The position numbers and the translations under genes were made by a program. Positions 26,722 to 36,928 of a DNA stretch of 64,000 nucleotides are shown here, piece by piece. A model generated the notes under the pieces. It saw only the letters and a program-made list of their open reading frames with translations, ran no database searches and was not told the origin of the DNA. Each line of letters starts with the position of its first letter. Positions within the stretch are counted from its first letter, which is position 1. Source of the stretch: CAWCXF01 sp963799455 (GTDB taxonomy: Bacteria; Pseudomonadota; Alphaproteobacteria; Rhodobacterales; Rhodobacteraceae); NCBI GenBank assembly GCA_963799455.1, contig CAWCXF010000007.1, positions 372,001 through 436,000 of the forward strand. The letters run 5' to 3'.

Positions 26722-27921
26722 TCAGCGCTCGATCGTCTCGCCGAGTCCACGAACATGCGGACTGCGGAGGATCACCACGCGCTGCTGGGGTGAGATGTAC
26801 GTGCCGCCTGCGTTGGCGGGAAACATCAGGAGGCGCTCGTCGCCGGACACGGTGTCGTCGAAGGCATCCTCCAGCCTGAAGCCCAACACTTCCTGAAAGG
26901 TGTGCGGAAGCCCGAGGAAGTGACCGATCTCGTGGGCGATGACCGTATCCAGCGTTTCTAGATCCGAGTCCTCGTTGGCGACGACGAGGACCGCGTCTCG
27001 GTTTTCGCCCGAATCAAACGTACCGGGAATCTTCGCGCTCCCGAGGACGCCCTCCACGTCGAAGCCTTCGACGAAGACGACGCTGATCCCAAAGGGAGCA
27101 CTTGGAAGATCGCGGACAATGGGGAAGTCGTTCGCGTACGCGTCGACGACGCCGGGAGACGGGACGTCTGTGCGCGTGACGCTACCTCGCTCGAGTCCGG
27201 CGGCGGCAAAGACGGCGAAGGTTTCATCGAGCATGGACTCGAACGCGGGGTCCGCTTCGCTGCTCTCCGCCGTCCATCCCCGCGAACCGGTGAAATACAG
27301 GTTGAGGTCGAGGAGGCCCGACGTAGGCTGTGCGCCAGCGCGAATGATGACGCTCACCTCGACGGGACCGCTGTACGCCGCGCCGAAAAAGACATCTTCG
27401 GGTGACGCGCAGACGCGAACGCGGTGAACGCCGGCGCTGGGCATGTGCGTGCCGCTCGGAAAGACAGCCGCCCCGGTGTTCCCTGCGTCCTTGTGGACCG
27501 GGTTGATGCACGTGCTTCGCTCGTCGCAGTCCGGCCCACTGGTGACGCACGTCGTCTGACAGAGGTTGAGGTCGGTGTATTCCAGCCAGTCGGGGCTCAC
27601 GATGACTTCGCCCGAGGGGTCTACCCACTCGCACACGGTGAGTCCAGAGTCTCCATGATCGCCGCTGCGCTGCATGGAAAGACCCACCGAGAGCACGCTC
27701 TCGGGGACATCAATCTCAAAGAGTTCGGAGGTTCCATCGACAATCTCAAGGGTGAACTGCGACTGGGTTCGGGAGAACGGGGTAGTTTGCGCGTCGATGG
27801 ACACGTCCACCGAAGCGTCGCCCGTCGCGCCTGCGTCGAACTCGAAGGTCGCGTCATCTCCGCATGCTGTCAGGACGAGCCCGAACACAAGCGTGGTCAC
27901 GGAATGAAGATACCGAGTCAT
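26722..27921 (-). CDS. Metzincin-type zinc metalloprotease lipoprotein
   Basis: 399 residues. Lipobox LTAC-GDD, then a short Asp/Ala-rich tether. The first half holds a beta-rich domain with paired Cys (CEWVDPSG, CQTTCVTSGPDCDERSTC). The protease domain carries HEIGHFLGLPH (about 337-347), the HExxHxxGxxH zinc site of metzincins, followed by a possible Met-turn LLMFPANAGG. A surface-tethered secreted protease is the likely role. It starts one base after the stop of the upstream Cys-rich lipoprotein gene (27923), so the two form an operon. Confidence 0.88.
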   Translation of the reverse strand: MTRYLHSVTTLVFGLVLTACGDDATFEFDAGATGDASVDVSIDAQTTPFSRTQSQFTLEIVDGTSELFEIDVPESVLSVGLSMQRSGDHGDSGLTVCEWVDPSGEVIVSPDWLEYTDLNLCQTTCVTSGPDCDERSTCINPVHKDAGNTGAAVFPSGTHMPSAGVHRVRVCASPEDVFFGAAYSGPVEVSVIIRAGAQPTSGLLDLNLYFTGSRGWTAESSEADPAFESMLDETFAVFAAAGLERGSVTRTDVPSPGVVDAYANDFPIVRDLPSAPFGISVVFVEGFDVEGVLGSAKIPGTFDSGENRDAVLVVANEDSDLETLDTVIAHEIGHFLGLPHTFQEVLGFRLEDAFDDTVSGDERLLMFPANAGGTYISPQQRVVILRSPHVRGLGETIER

Positions 27922-27922
27922 C

Positions 27923-28420
27923 TTACGAGTCCCCGCACGCCGCGAGGGCGTCTTCGGTGGCCTCGGTCAGCATGGGGCAGGATTCGACGCGGTTCTCGAA
28001 CCTCTGCATACAATCGGTGCTATCGCTGCCACCACACGTGGCGCTCATGATGCACGCCTCGAGGTCGTTCAGGCGTCGATCCATACACTGGAAATTCGGC
28101 TGAACCTCGGAGCCTGTCGCCGCATCCGCAAGGCATGCAATCTGTTGTTCCGTAACTTGACTCACGCTGCAGTAGTCGGACAAGTCCGGCGAAGCGAGAC
28201 ATGCACACGACGCTTCAAGGACGCTGACGAACTTCCTCCAGAGAATCGGCGGGTCGACATTCACGCCGGTGTCGCCTTGGGTCGTCGCGTCAGCAGCGCT
28301 GGCGTCGGAGACCGCCGCATCCGGAGAAGAGCCGTCCATCGCCGTGGAGGCGTCCATGACGCTGTCATCGTCGCCGCAGGCAAGGGCGAGTCCGAAGAAG
28401 ATAAGGAAGATATTTCGCAT
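27923..28420 (-). CDS. Cys-rich lipoprotein, partner of the metzincin
   Basis: 165 residues from ATG 28420 with lipobox LALAC-GDD. An Asp/Ala/Ser tether of about 35 residues leads to a domain with about ten Cys (SCACLASPDLSDYCS, QIACLAD, FQCMDRR, EACIMSATCGG, CMQRFENRVESCP). The regular Cys-helix-Cys spacing suggests a helical disulphide bundle. Co-transcribed with the protease, so it may be an inhibitor, substrate or binding partner; that is inference only. Confidence 0.75.
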   Translation of the reverse strand: MRNIFLIFFGLALACGDDDSVMDASTAMDGSSPDAAVSDASAADATTQGDTGVNVDPPILWRKFVSVLEASCACLASPDLSDYCSVSQVTEQQIACLADAATGSEVQPNFQCMDRRLNDLEACIMSATCGGSDSTDCMQRFENRVESCPMLTEATEDALAACGDS

Positions 28421-28550
28421 AAGAAGTGACCTTTCACCCCCCAATGCCTTGAGCTCGTTCGAATTACTGATCGGTCGGCGCAGATTTCTTTCTATTCTTG
28501 GGAGCAGAGGAACGCTCGAACGGACTGGGCGCCAGTGATAGGATCGCGTC

Positions 28551-29518
28551 ATGCACCCGACACGCCGCGCCCACGCCCTCTTTGCTGCCTTTTTTGTCGT
28601 CGCATGCGGTGACGACTCGACAGCGATGGACGCCGGCCCCGAAGCACCCACCGTCGATGCGGCAGAAACGAGGGACGATGTCGGCGCCGCGGACGTGGTC
28701 ACGGCCGTCGACGCACCGTCTGTCGACGCACCCGAAGGCGACGGCTCCTTGGGGGATGCAGGGACGACGCAGGTCCCCCCGACCCATGTGCCGGCGCAGA
28801 GTTCTGCGAGTCCTTCGACGACTACGACGCAATGACTCTCACCGACGGCCAGCGTTTTGGTCCCTGGCGCGCGGCCTTCGAGGGCGAGAGCAACGCGATG
28901 ACCATCGACAGCACGCGGGCCGTGACCGGATCCCAGTCCTTACGCATCCACGTCGAAGACGGCGCGCGACGTGGCGGTCGCCTCTTCACCACGGGCGACC
29001 AAGCCGTGTTCGGCGGCGGACCCACAGCGATGTACGGCCGCATGATGATGTACGTCGAAGAGAACGGGTACAGCACGCACTGGACCTGGGGAGGTCTAGC
29101 TGGGGATGCCGTCGAGAGCTCGCCCATTGCAGGAACGCGCGCCACGTATCTGCTCAGTTCCCTCAACAGCGACGACGCCAACCGATTCAGCAGCGTCTAC
29201 TATACGAACACCGACCCCGCGCGCGACTGCTGGAACCGCAGCGAGTTACCCATACCCGCCGGACGCTGGATGTGCGTTGAGTTCTCCGTGGACAGCGAAG
29301 GCCGAAACGTCCGCGTGGGCGTCGATGGCGACGAGATCATCAACGTGGATGAGACCGGTCAAGGCTGCGTCGGCGATGTGCCCAACGACACGCCTTGGCA
29401 CGGCCCCAACATCGATCAGTTTTACGTCGGGGCTTGGAGCTTCCATCCCATGATCGGCGACCTCGACGTGTGGATCGATGACGTCGTCCTGGGGTCCGAG
29501 CCCTTACCCTGTCCGTGA
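28551..29518 (+). pseudogene. Glycan-lyase/Cip1-like lipoprotein, one homopolymer frameshift
   Basis: ATG 28551 begins a lipoprotein (AAFFVVAC-GDD) with an Asp/Ala/Val tether. The frame breaks at the C6 run 28775-28780. Adding one C restores PPDPCAGAEFCESFDDYDAMTL and joins it to a jelly-roll domain (GSQSLRIHVEDGARRGGRLFTTG, YGRMMMYVEENGYSTHWTW, RWMCVEFSVDSEGRNVRVGVDG, FYVGAWSFHPMIGDLDVWIDDVVLG). This pattern resembles concanavalin-like Cip1/polysaccharide-lyase domains that bind or cut glycans. It is divergent from the Cys-rich lipoprotein. Ends at 29518, 23 bases from a convergent kinase gene. Confidence 0.8.
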
Positions 29519-29541
29519 GCCGAGTTACGCAGTACGATTTA

Positions 29542-32109
29542 TCAGGTGTCGGTCTCCCGTAACGCGTTCGCGCCAGACGGCGTGGCCATTCGCTCCACGA
29601 GGCTGCGCACCTCCGCTCGATCGAAGGGTTTCGCGATGACGCGGGCGGGCATCTGTTCGAGCAACGACGTGCCTCGGTCGCCGAAGGCGCCGCCGGTGAT
29701 GAAGTGCATGCGCTCCGCCGCCGCTGAGTCTGTCTCCACGAGCCATCGGTAGAGTTCGGGGCCGGACATGTCTGGCATCATCACGTCGCAGAGAATGACG
29801 TCGAAGAGTCGGTCCTCACGCAAGAGGTCTCTTCCGTCGAGTCCCCCGGCGGCGATGACGCAATCATGCTTATGAAGGATTCGGGCCAGAGCGCGCGCCA
29901 CCTGTGCGTCGTCGTCGATGATCAGCACGCGCGCGCGGTGAAAAGGTGCCGGGGTTTCCTGGCCTGCCGCCAGGGGTTTGGGGCGCTCGCTTCTCACGGC
30001 GGGCAGCCGGACCACAAAGCGGGTGCCGCGCTCAGCGCCGCGTTCGACGGCGATGGTGCCACCGGCGGCCTCCACGATGTCGTGGCAGATCATCAGGCCG
30101 AGTCCGACTCCCGTCGCCTTTGTGGAGAAGAAAGGGTCGAAGAGGCGCGCCAGATCCTCGTCGGCGATGCCGACGCCGGTGTCGCTGACCGCCACACACA
30201 CGTGGCGTGCCTCGTCCCATGTCTCGACGGTCACGACGTTCGATTCGGTGTCCCCTTCTTCGATGGCGTGGGCGGCGTTGGTGAGCAGGTTGACGAAGAC
30301 CTGAGACAGACGACCGGAGTCCGCGCGCAGCTTTTGCGTCGCCCGAAGGCGTACCTTGAGTGTCGCTCGGTGGCGAATTTCGTTGGACGCCATCGCCAGG
30401 GCGACCTGGAGTGGTTCGTCCACACCAAAGATGGAGACCTCGTCACGCGCGCGGGAAAACGCTCCGAGGTCGGCGACGATACGTCGGATTCGCTCGCAAC
30501 CACCGAGGGCATCCGCCAAGCGAAGGGAATCCGCTTCGTCCGCATCTTCGGCGATGTCACGGAGGCTCTCGGTGACGTAGGTGAGGGGGTTGTTGATCTC
30601 GTGCGCCACGCCTGCGGCCAAGAGCCCAACGGCGGCAAGGCGTTCGGACTGAGAGAGTGCGTTTTGCAGAGAGAGCGTGCCGAGCGCGCTGCCGACTTCA
30701 CCGGCGACGGTCTCGACCACACGCCTCTCCTCCGCCCAGTCCGCGTCGTGAGGAACGAACGCTTCGATGAGGCCTCGCTCCTTTCCACCGACCATGATCG
30801 GAGAGGCGATGACATGATCGGTTTGGGCGAAGGGGGACGAACTTGAGCGTTCGTGGTCGACGACGATGGAGCAGCCCTCGAATGAGTTGAAGGCTTTGTG
30901 GAGTTCCTCCGCCACGCTGGTGCCGAGCTCCACGGCCGAGCGCCCTTCCTGAATCGCGACGTGAACCGCCCGCGCGCACGCGTGAAGTGTCTCCGCCGTC
31001 CGCGCCAATCGACGGAGCTCGCCCAAGGCGTCGTCCAGGTCTTTCGTTCGCGCGTCGACGCGGTCTTCAAGCGCTTCACGAATGCCTTGGAGTTCGTCCT
31101 GGGACTTCTTGTAGGCCGACACGTCGCGCAGCATGTAGAGGGTGCCAAGCGTTCCACGCCGATGACTCACGGGGGCCTGAGAAACGGAGATGTAGATGGT
31201 GTCGCCGGCGGGAGTGGTGAGGCCAAACTCCTCGTCGTTGAGCGTCTGGCCGTGCGAAGCGAGCAGGTCATCCAGCGAGGTGGCGCGGAGCTCATGGACG
31301 TCGCGACCAAGGAGCTTCGCCGCCGCAGGGTTTGCGTGCACGATGCATCCTTCGGGGTCGACCAAGAGAACACCGTCGCTCATCGCTCCGACGAGCTCGT
31401 CCGCCGCGGAGCGCGGCGTGAAGTCGACGAGGCCATAGCGCAGGATCGCAAACGCCGATCCGACGACCCAGAACAGCAGGAACACCGGGCCGAGGTTGGG
31501 AATACTGTGGATGTCGACCAGAGGAAGAACGACGTCGGTGACCGTCGCGAGGCTGAAGGGAATGATCGCAGCCCCGGCGATGATGTATCCCTGACGTCGA
31601 ACCAGAGGGTACGCCGTCGTTCGAGCCTCTTGCACCACACACAAGAGGCCCAGTCCCATGAAGAGCCCGTAGTAGGTGAAGAAGAAGAAGCTCCAGGGCG
31701 TGAGCGCCCACCGGTAGCCCCAGCCCCAAGTCTCGCGTTCGTAGCCTTGGCTGAGGAGACCGCTCCACTGCGCGAAGAGGACGACAAACGGAGGTACGAC
31801 GAGCGCTGCTTTGGTACCGAACCGAGCGAGCGTTCGCTGGCGTCCGCTGAAGAGGAGCGCGAACCACAGGGCGATACTCGCAAAGCCGGACCAGCCCACG
31901 GCGCCGATGTTGTACCCCACGCTCGCCTGCACGCGCGACATGGCCGGGTTGTGCACGAGGAGAAGCGACGAACTCCAGATGAAGAAGGAGAAGGTCACGC
32001 CGGCGAAAGCCAGGCTTCGCCGATTGCGGGGCGCTCTCCAAAGCATGTACACGGTGACGTACCCGTAGACGGCGACACAGAAGAGGTGGAGGTATTGGAG
32101 TGAGGTCAC
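29542..32109 (-). CDS. Hybrid histidine kinase: 7TM-PAS-GAF-HisKA-HATPase-REC
   Basis: 855 residues. Seven hydrophobic helices span about 1-220 (7TM histidine-kinase N-terminal type). A PAS domain follows (SDGGVLLVDPEG region, about 240-330), a coiled coil, a GAF-like domain (AEELHKAFNSFEGCSIVVD), HisKA with phospho-acceptor His in AAGVAHEINNPLTYV, an HATPase (NLLTNAAHAI, DTGVGIADEDL, GLGLMICHDIVEA) and a C-terminal receiver (VLIIDDDAQ, phospho-acceptor Asp in ILCDVMMPDMSG, Lys in IAKPF). No output domain and no adjacent regulator, so phosphotransfer must reach a distant partner. Confidence 0.92.
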   Translation of the reverse strand: MTSLQYLHLFCVAVYGYVTVYMLWRAPRNRRSLAFAGVTFSFFIWSSSLLLVHNPAMSRVQASVGYNIGAVGWSGFASIALWFALLFSGRQRTLARFGTKAALVVPPFVVLFAQWSGLLSQGYERETWGWGYRWALTPWSFFFFTYYGLFMGLGLLCVVQEARTTAYPLVRRQGYIIAGAAIIPFSLATVTDVVLPLVDIHSIPNLGPVFLLFWVVGSAFAILRYGLVDFTPRSAADELVGAMSDGVLLVDPEGCIVHANPAAAKLLGRDVHELRATSLDDLLASHGQTLNDEEFGLTTPAGDTIYISVSQAPVSHRRGTLGTLYMLRDVSAYKKSQDELQGIREALEDRVDARTKDLDDALGELRRLARTAETLHACARAVHVAIQEGRSAVELGTSVAEELHKAFNSFEGCSIVVDHERSSSSPFAQTDHVIASPIMVGGKERGLIEAFVPHDADWAEERRVVETVAGEVGSALGTLSLQNALSQSERLAAVGLLAAGVAHEINNPLTYVTESLRDIAEDADEADSLRLADALGGCERIRRIVADLGAFSRARDEVSIFGVDEPLQVALAMASNEIRHRATLKVRLRATQKLRADSGRLSQVFVNLLTNAAHAIEEGDTESNVVTVETWDEARHVCVAVSDTGVGIADEDLARLFDPFFSTKATGVGLGLMICHDIVEAAGGTIAVERGAERGTRFVVRLPAVRSERPKPLAAGQETPAPFHRARVLIIDDDAQVARALARILHKHDCVIAAGGLDGRDLLREDRLFDVILCDVMMPDMSGPELYRWLVETDSAAAERMHFITGGAFGDRGTSLLEQMPARVIAKPFDRAEVRSLVERMATPSGANALRETDT

Positions 32110-32371
32110 GGTTTTTGTTTCACGCCAACCTCATCTTAGCGGAAAGTCGCCGTATTACCGCCTTTTTGCTGTCTCCCTCGTGAGGGTGAGTGCGGGTAAT
32201 CTGCCGAAAACGGTCGCGTGCAACACCAACGAAATAGCCTAAGTTGGCTTTGCCGTCGGTTCTTGCCTGTTTTGGACACAAGATGAGAAAGTGGCCAGCG
32301 TGCCTGCGTACGAGGCGGGTGGCGCCCCTTGCTGGTGTCACGCTCTAAACGGAAAGCTTTGTCGTTGAGAA
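32110..32371. other. Intergenic leader with small hairpins
   Basis: This 262-base gap lies upstream of the hybrid kinase. It has a CCCTC-GT-GAGGG hairpin near 32175-32190 within a longer imperfect pair ATTACC...GGTAAT (32154-32200). It may be a structured leader of the kinase mRNA. No known riboswitch was recognised and the open frame here is not protein-like. Confidence 0.35.
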
Positions 32372-33058
32372 TCAGAGCTCGATGCGTCGCAGTGTGATTC
32401 GGAGCATTTGATCCACAGGAGGCGGCTCGTTGCCCGCGTCGTCGGGGGTGAACACTCGTACGGTCGCGCCCTCGTCGTCGCCGCCTGAGCGCGAGCCCGG
32501 TTGTTCGAGTCCGTAGCCGAAAGGCTCGTTCGGTTCCGTACCTGCATCGTAGAGACGAGCAAAGGATGTGATGTCGCCTTCCACAGGCAGCCCCTCTTCG
32601 AACAGAGGCATTCGTAAGCCGACGAACGCGTCATTGCTCACGCCGAGCATCGTGACGAAGTGTAAGTCGTCGCCTTCCACAGCATCAAACTCGGTCGTGA
32701 AGGCCCCGCCGGGGAGCAGCGGGTCATTGCCGTACGTCACCTCCGCAAACTCCGCCGGGATCGACACGCCGGTGCCGCTCGCAAATGGTGTGGGGTCACC
32801 TTCTTCCGCCAAGAAGCTCAGTGCAGATCCCGCCATCTCCCCTTCGACAAAGAGCGGCTCGTCCACCGAAGCTTTGACCCAGCCAGGCGTAAACGCGGCG
32901 GTGTAGCTCCCGCCTGGACCTTCGAGTGGATCGACGGAGACGTTCTCGACCACCAGCTCAAACCGAACGGGAGCGACGTCGGTGGCGCAGCCCACCAGTA
33001 AGGTCAGGGCAAGCAGCGATGCGAAGGTGAGCGGTCGGGCAGCGATTCCGTCCATCAT
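32372..33058 (-). CDS. Spondin-domain lipoprotein
   Basis: 228 residues from ATG 33058; lipobox LTLLVGC-ATD. The mature part matches the bacterial spondin_N pattern: FELVVENVSVDPLEG, PLFVEGEMAGSALSFLAEEGDPTPFA, GDDLHFVTMLGVSNDAF, PVEGDITSFARLYDAGTEPNEP, and the Gly-rich end GLEQPGSRSGGDDEG. Spondin domains are small beta proteins used in extracellular adhesion. The start is set by the signal; the frame is open to 33109. Divergent from the EEP nuclease gene. Confidence 0.8.
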   Translation of the reverse strand: MMDGIAARPLTFASLLALTLLVGCATDVAPVRFELVVENVSVDPLEGPGGSYTAAFTPGWVKASVDEPLFVEGEMAGSALSFLAEEGDPTPFASGTGVSIPAEFAEVTYGNDPLLPGGAFTTEFDAVEGDDLHFVTMLGVSNDAFVGLRMPLFEEGLPVEGDITSFARLYDAGTEPNEPFGYGLEQPGSRSGGDDEGATVRVFTPDDAGNEPPPVDQMLRITLRRIEL

Positions 33059-33147
33059 CCCATTATACACGCAAGCTGACGGAGGGTTACGCTTAGAGGA
33101 GAGTCGCAAGAGTCGCGCGTGACCCTCGACGGCTGATATCCTTTGCC

Positions 33148-34185
33148 ATGGGTAAGTGCTTTGTAGGCGCCGCCGCCGTATTCTTACTCGCGATTGCGGC
33201 CTGCCACACGGACGGCTCGCCCTCGGACGACGCTGGAGTCGCCGACAGCGCCTCGGATGTTCTGGACTCTGCGTCAGAGTACGACGCGCTCTGGGCCGCC
33301 GACGCGGACGTCACCGATGCGATTTCCTTGGACGCACTCGACGTGTCGCAGCCTTCGGACGCAGCGCCCACCGACGCAGCGCCCACCGACGCAGCGCCCA
33401 CCGACGCAGCGCTTCTCTTGGATGCGGCGGACCCTTTCGCCGCGGGTTCCAATACACGGGACTTCTCCATGCGGTTTCGGGTCGCAAGCTTCAACGTTCC
33501 TGAGACGCAGCGGCGAGAACTCCTCACCTCGCGCGAAGCCCGCGCCAGCGCGGTCCTAAACCTCATGCGGGACATTGGCGTCGATGTGGCGGCCGTGCAG
33601 GAGTCAGGGACGTACTTGAAGGCCGCGACTCGGGAGAGAGACGCTTGGCGGAGCACATGGGGGCGCGTCAACAAGTTCGTCAACGGGCGCGAAGTGGGCA
33701 ACGGCATCGTGTACCGCAACGCGCCGTTCCGCGTCCTCGACTCCTACAACTTGCTCGTGCCTATGCCCAGCCGCCCGCGTGGGCTTAACATTCCGGTGCG
33801 CCTCATGGAGCACCGGAGCGAAGGAGGCGCTCGGGCGCGCTTTGTGATGATCAGCTTCCACGCACCGACTCGCCGCGACGACCCCACCGACGCCTCTCGT
33901 CGTGCTCTCCGCCAAGCGCTGTCGCGCTATATCACCCGCTGTCACCGCCAGGGTCTTGTCGTGGTCTTGGCCGGCGACGCTAACGATGGTGGGTACGGCA
34001 GCCATTTCCGTCCCGACATGAAGATCGGCTTCCACCACGTGGTCGACTGGATCTTGGTCTCCCGGGCGATTCGGGTCCACGGCGGCTTCTCGCGCAGCAT
34101 GCCCATGCTCTCGGACCACGAGGCCATCACCGCCACCATCTCCATTCCCGTCAACAACACAGCGCCAATAACACTGCCGAACTAA
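33148..34185 (+). CDS. Endonuclease/exonuclease/phosphatase-family lipoprotein
   Basis: 345 residues; lipobox LLAIAAC-HTD, then an 80-residue acidic tether ending in four copies of the 15-bp unit coding TDAAP (33358-33413). The EEP catalytic core looks complete: FRVASFNV, DVAAVQES (Mg-binding Glu), SFHAPT (His), GDANDG (Asp/Asn), DWILVS and LSDHEA (Asp-His). Such enzymes cut DNA/RNA or phosphodiesters such as inositol phosphates or sphingomyelin. Surface tethering suggests an extracellular nuclease or phosphodiesterase. Confidence 0.85.
   Translation: MGKCFVGAAAVFLLAIAACHTDGSPSDDAGVADSASDVLDSASEYDALWAADADVTDAISLDALDVSQPSDAAPTDAAPTDAAPTDAALLLDAADPFAAGSNTRDFSMRFRVASFNVPETQRRELLTSREARASAVLNLMRDIGVDVAAVQESGTYLKAATRERDAWRSTWGRVNKFVNGREVGNGIVYRNAPFRVLDSYNLLVPMPSRPRGLNIPVRLMEHRSEGGARARFVMISFHAPTRRDDPTDASRRALRQALSRYITRCHRQGLVVVLAGDANDGGYGSHFRPDMKIGFHHVVDWILVSRAIRVHGGFSRSMPMLSDHEAITATISIPVNNTAPITLPN
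33358..33413. repeat. 15-bp tandem repeat inside the EEP lipoprotein tether
   Basis: GACGCAGCGCCCACC is repeated almost four times and encodes DAAPT units in the surface tether. Copy number could vary by slippage without changing the frame because the unit is 15 bases. Confidence 0.8.
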
Positions 34186-34258
34186 GGTGTCCGCCTTACG
34201 TCAGCTCTGCTGAACATGGCGCGCCCTGGGTCTAGCGTCCCGTACGAAGCATCAAGCG

Positions 34259-36818
34259 TCAGTCGACGTCGACGCCCAAACGGTCGGCGGCGTCGCGGCG
34301 GGCGTCACCCACGTCGGCTGCCAGCACGAGGGGGACACGCAGCGGCGATACGCGCAGGGCTTCCATCATGCGATCGTCGGCGAGGGCGCGCTCGATGAGA
34401 CGCGTTGGCGGTCTTGCTCTGAATCGCAGCGCTCTGAACCATGTCGTCCTTCGCCAGGTTCTCGAGGGCCATGCAGAAGCCGCGCAGCTCCGCTTCATCG
34501 CGCTTGTCCGTGACGGGTGCCGAGTGGGGTTCTTCGTGTCCCGCGAGGTAGCGCTTCCGGATCGAGATGATGTCCTCGCTGAGTACGTCGTCCGATTGCC
34601 GGATGAGCCATGCATGAAACGCGGCGACGCGGGGCTCGCTGAGGTCGCGGCCGAGAGCTTTGTCTGTCCCGCGCGTCTTTTTGACGCGCTGCACGAGGCC
34701 ACGCATGTATTTCCAGAACGCGTAGTAGTCGAGCTTCTGTTTGACGAAGAACCCCGCGGCGTCTTCGTAGACGAACCCTTCGAGAGGCTGGCCGCGGTAG
34801 CGCCAGTCGGGATCATCTGCGGCGTCGCGAAAACCATCGAACGCGTCCCAGGAGTTGAGCTGGGCAATGCGCTCTTTCACGGGCACCGGTTCGTCGCCGA
34901 GACTCAGGTAACGCGCGGCACGGACGAGTTGATCGTAGTCCACACGCTCGAAGTTCTCGCTTCGACGGATGAGGTCCAGGAGCACAAGGCGCGGCGCGTC
35001 GTACTCGATGATGTGCGGATCGTGAATGGGGTCGATGACCTCGAAGACCGCGGTGGTGCACGAGTCGCGCAGGTAGCGGCGGAGACGTTCGAGGCCGTTT
35101 TTGCCGAAGGTCTCGGTGGCGAGGTCCTTGAGCCAGCCCGCGAAGTCGCTCTCAAGGCTCGACTTGCTCGCAAAAACGAGGGCCTTGGTGTGCTCGTCGT
35201 AGCCGATGATACCGAGGTATCCGTTCTCTTTGAGCCACACGTCGATGGGGTAAACGAAGTTGTCGCGCAGGGCGCCGTCTTGGGTTTCCGGGCGCTCGCC
35301 GAGGTTGAAGAACTTTTCGTAGGAGCGCGCCACGATGCGCGCGTTTCCCGTGTCGATGAACAGGCCCCGCGCGCGAACGGTCATGTCGTCCCACTTCTTG
35401 TCGAAGAACGCGTCGCGGGAGAAATTGAAGGCGCTGATGTGCGGCTGGCTTGCGGACTTGCGTTCGAGCACCAGGTCGTGGTCCTGGAGTGACGACAGAA
35501 GCTCAGCGTCGATGGCGTCGCTTTGTCCCTCTTCGCGAACCCAAGGCGGATACACGCGGAGCGGGTCCCTCAGGATGCCGCTCTCCAAGCGCTCTTTGGT
35601 AGGCCAGTAGATGTCGTTGCGGACGCGCAGCGCATGGAAGCCTTGCTCGTCGAGGCGCAGCCCGCGAAGATGACCGCCGTTTTCCACGTGCTCTTCGAGG
35701 TTGAACGAGCGCGAGGATTCGTGGGTGGGTCGCTCATGCGCGTTGCGGTGACCGTGCACTTGAAACCACCCGCCTGGCGCGTGCGCGTCGAAGGCCGCGC
35801 CGATATCTTCGGTGTAGCCGCCGACGCCCTTGGACCATTGCGCCGACGACACAAGCTCGGGCCGCTTCGGAACCGTCGACATGCCAGCGTGGCAGACCAT
35901 GACCTCGGTGCCGCGCCAGCTGTAGAGGAAGACATCCACAAGCGAAGCGCAGAACGCGTCGACCTCTTCCGGCGTGATGCTCGCGGCCCTCAGCTGTGGC
36001 GCCGTACGTTCGTTGAACTCGTCCTCCTCGCCATCCAGTTCCCGCGCATAGCGGTGCAGCTCGTTTTCATGGTTGCCCCAGATGAACGCGAAGTTGTCAC
36101 GCCCCACCAGCGGCATCAGCGCGCGCAGCACCTCGGCGTTCTCGGGACCACGATCGCAGTAGTCGCCAACGAACACATAAAACGTGTCGTCACGCCACGT
36201 GCTCGACTCGCCGGCGTTCTCCGCAAGAAGCGCCGGCAGCGGCGAGTGGCATCCCTGAAGGTCGCCGATGTGAAGCACCTGCGCGTACTCCGAGAGGTCG
36301 TGTTTCGGCACCTCGATGTACGCTAGAAGCTCAGTCGTTGCGCCCTCTGCGCTGGCGTCAATGAGCGTGATGCCGTCCGGGTGCTCGCCCACCAGGCAGG
36401 CCGCGTGCGTCTCGCGGAGAACCGCCTCGGGCACCACGCGCGCTTCGTCTCGATCCAGGTTGCGCGCGAGACACGTCTCGATCGGCGTCTTGGAGAAGTC
36501 CAGGCAGATGACCTTGTAGCGGTGCGCCGCCGCGAGTTCTAAGTAGCGTTTAGTGTCGCTTTTCGAGCGGTGAGTCGCATCGACGCAGACGAACTCGCCG
36601 CGCTCCATGCGCTCTTCGAGGATCTCAAAGAGCATCGACCAAACCCGCGCGTCGTACATCTGTGGCAGCGTCGGCTTGCCGTGCATGCCGAGGACTGGCG
36701 AGCCGAGGAGGGCGCGGATCTGATCTGCAGAGATCGCGTAGTCGCTGAGGCCCGCTTTGCGGAGGAAGGTGCTCTTGCCGGCGCCTTGGGGACCGCGTGT
36801 GTAGAGGAGGGTTCGCAC
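34259..36818 (-). pseudogene. Pnkp-like RNA repair protein: 5'-kinase, phosphatase, Rnl1-type ligase (late frameshift)
   Basis: Three activities in one chain. Kinase: P-loop GPQGAGKST (9-17) and VDATHRSKSDTKRY (79-92). Metallophosphatase: GDLQGCH (185-191), GDYCDRG (218-224), GNHE (248-251), CHAG (309-312), HGHR (355-358). Ligase: KFFNLGE (502-508), nucleotidyl-lysine motif KENGYLG with Lys530, motif IV FEVIDP (592-597), motif V EGFVYEDAAGFFVKQK (680-695). The order matches bacterial Pnkp, but the ligase looks T4 Rnl1-like. The uninterrupted frame ends at 34305 in Arg-rich residues; a one-base change near 34400 restores RLIERALADDRMMEALRVSP... ending at 34259. No Hen1 or RtcB gene is adjacent. 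Core domains are intact, so it may still work. Confidence 0.85.
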
Positions 36819-36928
36819 TCTCGAAAGTTAGCGCATCTGAGAAGAGAGAAGAGAGAAGAGAGGGTGGCGAGATCTGGGCGTTGGCCGCCCGATAGAGTTC
36901 GGATGCTTTCAGCACACCATCCGGGCCG

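Noticed and set aside
32154..32200. Resemblance of a short stretch to a plasmid replication-region sequence
   Set aside because: Only about 16 bases agree from memory and nothing else of a plasmid is present, so it is probably chance.
32120..32341. 73-residue protein upstream of the hybrid kinase
   Set aside because: Composition is basic and irregular with no family resemblance; the region looks like an untranslated leader.
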